Assembly: GCA_040220855.1 (NCBI GenBank)
Contig: JAVJVZ010000041.1
Location: 1-64,000, forward strand
Source: JACKNG01 sp040220855
Lineage (GTDB): Bacteria > Pseudomonadota > Gammaproteobacteria > Ga0077536
DNA: 64,000 bases
Direction of reading: 5' to 3'
Both the position numbers and the translations under genes were made by a program. Below the pieces are notes generated by a model, which saw only the letters and a list, made by a program, of their open reading frames with translations, was not told the DNA's origin and did no database searches. Shown piece by piece: positions 44,927 to 51,550 of this stretch; the stretch's first letter is position 1, and every line of letters begins with the position of its first letter.

Positions 44927-45030
44927 GGGCGATGCTGGGATCGAACCAGCGACCCCTGCCGTGTGAAGGCCGAACCGGCTGTATAGATCCTTTAAAGTCA
45001 AATAGTTAGTGCACCCGGCCCCATGCTAAG
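44927..45030 (-). repeat. tRNA 3'-half repeat, inverted copy
   Basis: Read on the minus strand this matches 43150-43253: GGGGCCGGG, a diverged middle, TTCACACGGCAGGGG, then the same T arm and ATCGCCC-ACCA end. A third, shorter piece (GAGCCGAATCGGCTTTCACA) lies on the plus strand at about 45083-45107. Confidence 0.65.
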
Positions 45031-45074
45031 TGGAGTAAACTGGACGCGAGCAGCCAGCGAATGACCAGGGTTCG

Positions 45075-45212
45075 TCACGATAGAGCCGAATCGGCTTTCA
45101 CACGGACCGTCGGGCCGATGCAGGTGTAGCCGTCCGCCGCGAGCAGGGCGAGCAGGGCGAGCAGGCGGTCGAGGGCGGCGCGGTCGAGATCGTCGGTAGG
45201 CGTGTCGCTCAT
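45075..45212 (-). pseudogene. N-terminal stub resembling a hydrogenase/sulfur-reductase beta subunit
   Basis: The frame opens MSDTPTDDLDRAALDRLL, continues LALLALLAADGYTCIGPTV and ends in the tRNA-like repeat after 45 codons. The start resembles that of iron-sulfur beta subunits of soluble hydrogenase or sulfhydrogenase (DGY..GPTVRDGAI type). Only this stub remains, cut by the repeat at about 45107. The assignment is weak because it is short. Confidence 0.35.
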
Positions 45213-45537
45213 CACGCCGGTCTTTTTAGCACCGCCGGCACGTACGCGACTTGCGCCGGGTCATGACAGGCCTCGGCTGGTTACCCGGCGCGCCGCCAGC
45301 GCAGAGGCGCACCGTGCGTGCGGGCTCACCGCCCGAGCCGCCTGTCACACCGGCCGTGCAAGCTGGCGGTGCACGGTGCAGATTCCGGCGTAATGCTGAT
45401 CGGGATCACCGTTTCGGTATTGGCTTGGGTGTCTCGTCTGGCCCGGGTCCCGCGCGCAGCAAATACTGCCGCGACGCGTGAGCGGCATGCGACCCGCGCG
45501 AGACCCACATTCAACGAAACCGAGGGAGACACGAGCG

Positions 45538-46266
45538 ATGCGCACTCTGGTCACCGTACTGTTGCTGTTGTTGTCCGGCGCGAGCGAGGCCGGCCTCATA
45601 TCCGGCCTGCTCTACTCGACCGGCGATCGCCTGCGCAGCGTCGGTTTCGACGGCAGCAACTTCACCGGGGCGCTGACCGAGTTGGAATCGTTGTCACCGG
45701 AATGGACTGCGCTGTCCTACGATGCCGCCAGCGGCCAGCTGTTCTACGCCATCGACGGCCGCTTGCGCGTGGTCGGTTTCGACGGCACGCAATTCACCGG
45801 CGCGCTGACCGAACTCGAGCAGATATCACCGAACTGGACAGCGCTGTCCTACGATGTCGCCAACAGCCTCATGTACTACGCCATCGGCGACCGCCTGCGC
45901 GTGGTCGGTTTCGACGGCACGCAGTTCACCGGCGCCTTGACCGATCTCGAGGTGATCTCGCCGGATTGGACCGCGATGTCCTACGACGTCGACGCCGGTC
46001 TCATGTACTACGCCATCGGCGACCGCCTGCGCGTGGTCGGCTTCGATGGCCAGCACTTCACCGGGCCGTTGACCGAGCTCGAATCGCTTTCACCGGAATG
46101 GACCGGCATGAGCCTGCTGTTCGCCGCGACACCGCCGGTCGGCGTGCCCGAGCCGGCGACGGTGGCACTCGTTGCCCTGGCAGTTACTGTCGGGTGCAGG
46201 TCGCGTCGGCGTGTAGGACGTATAAAGCGCCATTTTGGCAGCTCGACAACGGGTGGTCTCGCCTGA
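45538..46266 (+). CDS. Exported four-repeat protein with PEP-CTERM signal
   Basis: The product is 242 aa from the ATG at 45538 (MRTLVTVLLLLLSGASEA, a signal peptide); the frame is open 20 codons upstream without a better start. Four tandem repeats of about 44 aa follow. The unit is GDRLRVVGFDGTQFTGALTE plus L-E-x-I-SP-x-WTALSYD and ends MYYAI, which looks like a propeller blade or beta-solenoid rung. The C-terminus has VPEPATVALVALAVTV and then CRSRRR, a PEP-CTERM exosortase signal. The DNA of the repeats is also highly alike, indicating recent expansion. It is likely exported and processed. The ligand is unknown. Confidence 0.8.
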   Translation: MRTLVTVLLLLLSGASEAGLISGLLYSTGDRLRSVGFDGSNFTGALTELESLSPEWTALSYDAASGQLFYAIDGRLRVVGFDGTQFTGALTELEQISPNWTALSYDVANSLMYYAIGDRLRVVGFDGTQFTGALTDLEVISPDWTAMSYDVDAGLMYYAIGDRLRVVGFDGQHFTGPLTELESLSPEWTGMSLLFAATPPVGVPEPATVALVALAVTVGCRSRRRVGRIKRHFGSSTTGGLA

Positions 46267-46808
46267 CAGGACCTGATTGGCGCCGGCACCAACCGTCGGG
46301 AGACCGGGCGGAACCGTCCAGCAGCGTGCAGATCGGCGCCACGCCTCGGAATGCTTCGCCGCGAAGGCTTCGCCGACGCCGCTGTGCCCCGCGCGCCGGT
46401 TCCCTGGACAGGCGACGCCGTTACCGCGTCGCTAACGGCACGGCCCAATCGAACTCCTCGTAGGGTTACCCTGTCGCGTCGAACAGTCCCTGCTGCGGTG
46501 GCGCTCGGCTTAACGGCCGCAGGGTGGCTTTGCATTCAGGCTCAGCCGCTTTCGCTCCCAGGTGGGCGAGGATCTTCTCGACGACATCTGCATCCTCGAT
46601 GCACGCGATGATCCGCACTGCACCGCCGCAGGCCGCGCAGCTCTCGATGTCGATCCCGAACACCCGCTTCAGGCGCTGCGCTTAAGGCTCATCGCGGCGC
46701 GGCGTTCGCCCGGTGTCCGCTCCTCCGGATCCGCAGTCGTGGCAGGCTGGCCTCCCCTTCCGCGCTTGGCCGGTGTCACCCGTGCCCGGTATTTGCTGTT
46801 GGGCGCGA

Positions 46809-46887
46809 CAAAATCGCCGGGAGCGATTTTGAACAGCCGCAGGCTGGCCCGAAGGGCGGAGGGCAGGATGCCCGGAGTAATACTCCG
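46809..46887 (-). repeat. Multi-hairpin element A
   Basis: Consecutive perfect hairpins on the plus strand: AAAATCGC-CGGGA-GCGATTTT, CAGCC-GCA-GGCTG, GCCC-GAA-GGGC, GGGC-AGGAT-GCCC, CGGAGT-AAT-ACTCCG. It lies in tandem with element B inside the IS91 transposase gene. Confidence 0.8.
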
Positions 46888-46960
46888 TGACAAATTCACC
46901 GGGAGTGAATTTGGACGCACGCAGTGCGCCCGCAGGGGGCGCGCCAGGGATGGCGCGCAT
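46888..46960 (-). repeat. Multi-hairpin element B
   Basis: It has the same architecture with different stems: AAATTCAC-CGGGA-GTGAATTT, CGCAC-GCA-GTGCG, CCC-GCA-GGG, and GCGCGCC-AGGGAT-GGCGCGC. The first two loops are identical to those of element A. Confidence 0.8.
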
Positions 46961-47206
46961 CCAATCGGGTCAGGTTGACCCGCGGCTTGGGCACCAGGGC
47001 GGCCAACTGGGCGATGAAAATCCAATGGCTCGAAGATGACGTGCGTCGTGCCGTCACGGTACGGCGTCTTCAACTCGTACCGAACGTTGCCGTTCGGCGT
47101 CAGCGACAGGCGCTTTTCCGAGATCGCCGGCCGGCTGATATACCGACACAACCGCTCGAGCTTCTGGCGTTGATCCGCCCGCGCCGACACGCCGGCGTGC
47201 AGGGAG

Positions 47207-47281
47207 ACAAAATCGCTTGGAGCGATTTTGAACCGCCGCAGGCGGGCCCGAAGGGCGGAGGGCAGGATGCCCGGAGTCACC
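47207..47281 (-). repeat. Multi-hairpin element C
   Basis: It contains AAAATCGC-TTGGA-GCGATTTT, CCGCC-GCA-GGCGG, GCCC-GAA-GGGC and GGGC-AGGAT-GCCC. It sits between the codons for VAG and SLHAG of the IS91 transposase and creates a stop there. Confidence 0.8.
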
Positions 47282-48297
47282 CAGCGACCTTGCCGACCCC
47301 GGCATCGAAGGGCTGGTCACACGCCGGCAGCGTCTGCAGCGTGAACACCTTGCGGCCCTGTTGCGGCCCGACGGCAATGCGGTAGGTGATTGACGATCTC
47401 AGCAGCTGCCCCATCGCCCCGGCCTCGAGCTCGTCACCAGCCAGGTAGCTGTTCTCCGCGTCGCGTTCCAGCAGTCCCTGGCGCTCGAGGAAGCGTCCGA
47501 TGCGCCGTGCAAGGATCTGAGTAAGCCCGGCCAACTCGGCGCTCGTCGGAGCCCTCACCCAGCGGAAGCGCAGCGAGCTGTCAGGACGTTCGACGTACAC
47601 CCCGTCGAGGAACAGCATGTGCAAGTGGACGTTCAGGTTCAGCGCGCTGCCGAAGCGCTGGATCAGCGTGACTGCGCCAGCCTGGGCCGTCTTACGTGAG
47701 AAACCCGCCTTCTTGATCAGGTGCGTGGCGATGCAGCGGTAGACGATACCGAGCACGCCGGTCATGACCTCAGGGCGGCTGGTGAACAGGAAGCGCAACG
47801 GATAAGGGACGCTCAACACCCACTGGCGCACCGGCTGCTCGGGAAACACCTCGTCGACCAGCAGCGCGGCGCTCTCCGTCATGCGCCGCGCGCCGCAGCT
47901 CGGGCAGAAGCCGCGCCGCTTGCAGCTGAACGCGACCAGGTGCTCGGCATGGCAACTGTCGCAACGCACCCGCAGGAAACCATGCTCGAGTCGACCACAC
48001 TCGAGGTAGTCCTCGAACTCCCGCTCGACATACTCCGGCAGGCTCTTGCCCTGCGCTGCCAGATGCAGCTTGAACGCCGGGTAGTGTTCCTGAACAAGTT
48101 GATAGAGGAGGGTGTGCTCCGGGCGATGCCGCACATACAGCGGCGCGCCGACACCCGGGCTGGCCTCCCTGCCAGCAGGCAACGGCGACATGATCGCTTC
48201 CTTGCGATGATTTGCTCGCTAGCAGGCTACCAGTCCGATCAGCTGTCGGCGAATCGGCGGCCAGGTCCAGACTACCCGGGGCGCTCGGATATGCGCT

Positions 48298-49233
48298 TCA
48301 CGCGTCTCCCGTGGATCTTCCTGCCCACGCACCGCCCACCCACGAATGCCCAAGATCCTCGCCTTGCTCTGCGGCAAGGACCGCGGGCATCAAGAAACTC
48401 CGAAGGTCGTCAACCACTTGCACGAGGCTCAGTTCCCGCTCCGGGAGTTGGGTGCGCTCCAGGAACGCTCGCCACTGCTTGTTCTTCTGCTCATCGGTCG
48501 CGAATTCCTCACTCAATCCGATTGGCACCGTCTGTGGGAGCGTCGTCGCCCTGCATTCGAACGTCGCGCGGACGGCCGCCGCCAATGTGTGCCCCTCAAA
48601 CGAAAACTGTCTCGCAAGGCACCAGAGATCGTAATAGTCTTTCATCCGGCTGTTCTGCATGCCGAGGTCGACCAGGGCCTGCAGCTTTTCAGCAACGACC
48701 GTCTCGGGAGGATAAGCCCGGATCCTTGGCGCCGGCAGGTCGAGTAGTGTCGGATAATCGATTTCCTGCGCTGCAGGTGTGACGACATCACCGAACCCTA
48801 TGTCTACCTGCACTGGGATATTGGCGTTGCCCAGTCTCGCGTTCAGCTTCACCCGCTGCCCCTGATAGCTTTGGCCCTCGCGGATCTCTGCGACGCGAAT
48901 GCTGTCGGGATCAAATTCGAGCCCATCGGGCTCTACATCCACGCGACACAGTTCCTGGAACACCACCGTCAAGCGCTCACGGGATGCCTCGCCGAAACCG
49001 AGCAGATCCAGATCACGCGTTGGTCGATGCCCCGATTTCGTCCATAACGCGAATAGCATCGCGCCCTTGAGAATGAACTGCCCGCCGTGCTCGGACCGGG
49101 CAACGCGGTACAAAAGACGCTCCAGCGCATAGCGCGTCAACGTGAGGTTCGGATCCTCGCGTTGAGTCACGCTCAGGTTCAGCAGCCGTTGGCGCACGGA
49201 GGCCGCAAGGTTGGCAGGCCGCGCCCGGCTCAT
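48298..49233 (-). CDS. AbiEii-type nucleotidyltransferase toxin
   Basis: The protein is 311 aa from the ATG at 49233 (MSRARPANLAASVRQRLL), which overlaps the antitoxin stop (ATGA); the frame is open a little further upstream. The nucleotidyltransferase motif is GGQFILKGAMLFALW and then RPTRDLDLLGFG, with the metal-binding DxD. IPVQVDIGFGD offers the third acidic residue, and PPETVVAEKLQALVDLG with MKDYYDLWCL are characteristic of AbiEii/AbiGii. Such toxins block growth by adding nucleotides to tRNA or similar targets. It is part of a type IV system used against phage and for plasmid or island maintenance. Confidence 0.92.
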   Translation of the reverse strand: MSRARPANLAASVRQRLLNLSVTQREDPNLTLTRYALERLLYRVARSEHGGQFILKGAMLFALWTKSGHRPTRDLDLLGFGEASRERLTVVFQELCRVDVEPDGLEFDPDSIRVAEIREGQSYQGQRVKLNARLGNANIPVQVDIGFGDVVTPAAQEIDYPTLLDLPAPRIRAYPPETVVAEKLQALVDLGMQNSRMKDYYDLWCLARQFSFEGHTLAAAVRATFECRATTLPQTVPIGLSEEFATDEQKNKQWRAFLERTQLPERELSLVQVVDDLRSFLMPAVLAAEQGEDLGHSWVGGAWAGRSTGDA

Positions 49234-49838
49234 GCCGTTGCTTCTAGGTAGGGGCGCATGACGTTCGAAACGCGACAGATCCTCGCGTAGTACCAAAGGT
49301 CGTCATTGCTGCATTTCTTCTGCGCCCGGCAGTCGCGTAGCGCTTCTAGCGCAACGTCCAGCCCAATCTTGTTGCGGTACTTGAAACAGTCCGCCACGGT
49401 CTTTGCCGCGCTGTAAATCCGGGCCTGTACGCCCTCGATCGCATGGTCTTCGACGCCCTCAGTGAGCGCCTGGCCGGAGAACCGGACGATGTGCAGCGGC
49501 GGATAGTCGATGCGTGGCCGGGCGGCGCGGCGGTCCAGCGCCATCCAGACTTCAAAGGGGCTCTGGGTACCCAACTCGTGAAACTGGAGCGCGGACAGCA
49601 GGCAGATCACGCCGTGTGGTACCCGCTTGGCCGCCTGGGCGAGGCCGTGGTGGACAGAGATATCGGCGTCGGTGGCGACGTAGAGCCCGCGCCCGGTGCG
49701 GGTGAGGAGCCCCTTCTGGCAGAGCCGGCGCAGGTACTCAGGGTGGATGCCACGCGAAGTCAGGTCCCGTACGCGCAGAACGCCCATGCGGCGGGCGAGG
49801 TCTAGGACGTTCTCGGCTGTGCTTGGCTCTCGCGACAT
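49230..49838 (-). CDS. AbiEi-type antitoxin/transcriptional regulator
   Basis: The protein is 202 aa. The N-terminal winged helix (VLRVRDLTSRGIHPEYLRRL, then GLLTRTGRGLYVATDA) is followed by the AbiEi C-terminal domain (HGVICLLSALQFHELGTQ, ARIYSAAKTVADCFKYRNKI). These regulators repress their own operon by binding inverted repeats cooperatively and counter the toxin. A 46-bp palindrome touches the ATG, so the message may be nearly leaderless or the true start may be a little downstream. Confidence 0.92.
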   Translation of the reverse strand: MSREPSTAENVLDLARRMGVLRVRDLTSRGIHPEYLRRLCQKGLLTRTGRGLYVATDADISVHHGLAQAAKRVPHGVICLLSALQFHELGTQSPFEVWMALDRRAARPRIDYPPLHIVRFSGQALTEGVEDHAIEGVQARIYSAAKTVADCFKYRNKIGLDVALEALRDCRAQKKCSNDDLWYYARICRVSNVMRPYLEATA

Positions 49839-49884
49839 GTGTATAAGTATTGACGTTTATACGTATGTGTCAATCTTTATACAC
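49839..49884. promoter_or_regulatory. AbiE operator palindrome with promoter elements
   Basis: The outer arms are GTGTATAA and TTATACAC, the inner arms ATTGAC and GTCAAT, with TATACGTA near the centre. On the minus strand it includes TTGACA, a good -35 hexamer, and AT-rich -10 candidates. It begins on the base next to the antitoxin start codon. Binding of AbiEi here would block transcription. Confidence 0.7.
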
Positions 49885-50206
49885 GGTTCTTCCTGCCAGG
49901 CTTGATGCGGGCAGCTAGGCTTGATGCCGGCACCGCCTCGCACGTCTGCGCCGACGATGCCGCCCCCAGTCGTGTACGTGTATAGAAAATCGAATTATCT
50001 GTACACGTCCAGGCGCACATGCATAGATTCCGCTCCCAAACTGAGCCCGAGCGCAGGGCTAGTCGCGCGCAGCCATGCCGCCCGCTGGAAGTTCACGGAG
50101 GCGAGCATGCCTCGCTTACTTGGATGCCGGTGGTCCAGGTCGTTCTGGTGGAAATCGTTCGGTAAGTGCTTCTGGCCACCTGAGCACTTCAGTGACTCAG
50201 ATCCGC
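49885..50206. other. Gap at the island to GC-rich DNA boundary
   Basis: No gene is visible except the second palindrome. Base composition rises to the level of the following chromosome-like genes in this stretch. Confidence 0.35.
49976..50008. promoter_or_regulatory. Second palindrome, imperfect, 33 bp
   Basis: The arms ACGTGTATAGA and TCTGTACACGT pair with one mismatch around an AT-rich centre. It resembles the AbiE operator in style (GTGTA ... TACAC), so it may be a second regulator site or an old operator half. No start codon is close on either strand. Confidence 0.4.
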
Positions 50207-50338
50207 TTACGCGGTAAAGGCCCTGGGCCACCCCACCCATCGATCGGGAAATGCCTGGTCGCAGACAACGTCGGCGCTACCCTGTTGGGAGTCGTCTCGG
50301 CGCAGACCAGCAGGCCCAGTGCGGGCGATGTCAATCAC
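50207..50338 (-). CDS. Possible 43-aa protein with a perfect Shine-Dalgarno
   Basis: AAAGGAGGTGA at 50357-50347 is followed after 8 bases by GTG and a frame MIDIARTGPAGLRRDDSQ that stops at 50207. The ribosome site is the only positive evidence; the product has no motif. A longer frame through the same region is open from 50512. It is divergent from the 338-aa gene at 50372. Confidence 0.3.
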   Translation of the reverse strand: MIDIARTGPAGLRRDDSQQGSADVVCDQAFPDRWVGWPRAFTA

Positions 50339-50371
50339 GGTGTCTATCACCTCCTTTGAAATAATGCGGCG

Positions 50372-51388
50372 ATGCCGCGCGTGGTTGAGAGCGGAATAGG
50401 CGGCTGCGGCAGTCTCGGGCGCCAGGCGTCGGACATTGTGTTCGTCCCGCACCGCCATTCGGCGCATGTCGATGGCGAGCGTGTCGAGTTGGAACTGGTT
50501 TTCCATTCGCACTTCAAGGAATCGCGCAGTGAACCAGTATCCGCACGCGCCGAAGTGGCTGGCTTGCCTGCCGTGGTCGCTCCAATCCTTGTCGGCGCCG
50601 CCTTTGACCAGGTGGGAAACGCGATCGAAGCAGAAAGCAAGCGATACGTGGCGACATACAAGGGGGCCGCATCATCACATCGCTTCGAGGACGGCGAAAA
50701 AACGCTAGCCGGCATCGAGTTCGTCAGACGCATCGGAACCGATGCGAACGTGGCAATGCGGTTCTGCGCCGTGGTCCGCCGGGTGGCCGGCGAAGAGCAG
50801 TTCTTCTACCTCGAGCCCTTCGGGCTAGAGTTCAACTACAGCAAGGTCAAAGTCGTCGCTCTTGATTGGCTCTCTCCATTCGGCATCGACCTGCTCAATC
50901 CCTGGGAGATCCTCACCGACCGGTTCAGCGACAGTCGCAAAACGGGCATGAGCAATGATCATGACATCGATCTCACCCTGGAAGTGAGCTTCGACAACCT
51001 GGTCTACAGCTCCAGCTCGAAAAAGGTCGAAACCGTTTCCCTCGGATCTAACCAGATCCGCTTCCGCGATGTGCCTGTGGCCGGGGTGTTTGCCAAACAA
51101 GGTAGCGGATTGAACGGTCTCAAAGCGGATCGCGGAGAAGCCTTCCAGGCGGCCTCCGAACAAGCCGCTCAAACACGAGTCGCCTATGGGAGCGTCGGCA
51201 ACAGGGCGCTGATCTTCTCTGTCCCGCAGCCGAGCTCGAGTGGCAGTTCGGCCCAGCATTTCTCAGTAACCGTCACAGCCACCGAGATCGATGATTTCGG
51301 TTCGCGCATCAAGGAGTTGTCCGAGCAGTTCGAATCGAATCGAGAAGGTCTGCAGAAAGCGGTCCTGGATGCGTTCAGCGCACCATGA
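50372..51388 (+). CDS. 338-aa protein of unknown function
   Basis: I recognise no domain. The composition is soluble and mixed alpha/beta: FVRRIGTDANVAMRFCAVVR, then FFYLEPFGLEFNYSKVKVV, then DIDLTLEVSFDNLVY and a helical C-terminus (SEQFESNREGLQKAVLD). No signal peptide is visible. The first ATG lacks a good ribosome site, so the real start may be downstream. It is the first gene on the GC-rich side of the island boundary. Confidence 0.6.
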   Translation: MPRVVESGIGGCGSLGRQASDIVFVPHRHSAHVDGERVELELVFHSHFKESRSEPVSARAEVAGLPAVVAPILVGAAFDQVGNAIEAESKRYVATYKGAASSHRFEDGEKTLAGIEFVRRIGTDANVAMRFCAVVRRVAGEEQFFYLEPFGLEFNYSKVKVVALDWLSPFGIDLLNPWEILTDRFSDSRKTGMSNDHDIDLTLEVSFDNLVYSSSSKKVETVSLGSNQIRFRDVPVAGVFAKQGSGLNGLKADRGEAFQAASEQAAQTRVAYGSVGNRALIFSVPQPSSSGSSAQHFSVTVTATEIDDFGSRIKELSEQFESNREGLQKAVLDAFSAP

Positions 51389-51550
51389 ACGCGCGCTGCG
51401 AACTTACGCGCTCCGCAGGGCGAACGTCTTGCAGGGGGTAAAGCCAGCAGCCGTGCCGCTCGATGTGCCGACTGCACAGCCCGACCTGCAGCGACAGATA
51501 CTCGCGCGCATGTCCGAGTGGTGACTATGTCGAGGGTCGTCATCGCGCGC

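Larger units (their letters stand above)
46466..48191 (-). pseudogene. IS91-family transposase, broken by hairpin-element insertions
   Basis: Read from 48191, the N-terminal zinc-binding region is present (VRCDSCHAEHLVAFSCKRR, FCPSCGARR), followed by LNVHLHMLFLDGV with the HxH motif, up to GVGKVAG at 47277. A 75-bp multi-hairpin element then intervenes. Similarity resumes as SLHAGVSARADQRQKLERLC, RYISRPAISEKRL and YRDGTTHVIFEPLDF. Two more hairpin elements lie between VNLTR and APNSKYRARVTPAKRG. A 2-bp insertion after RRAAMS shifts the C-terminal part (RVFGIDIESCAACGGAV; ends GLFDATG). About 500 codons can be pieced together. It is inactive. Confidence 0.85.

Noticed and set aside
45538..46266. 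CRISPR array or short tandem repeat locus
   Set aside because: The repeats are about 132 bp, in frame and coding, with no spacers. No CRISPR-like array was seen anywhere in the window.
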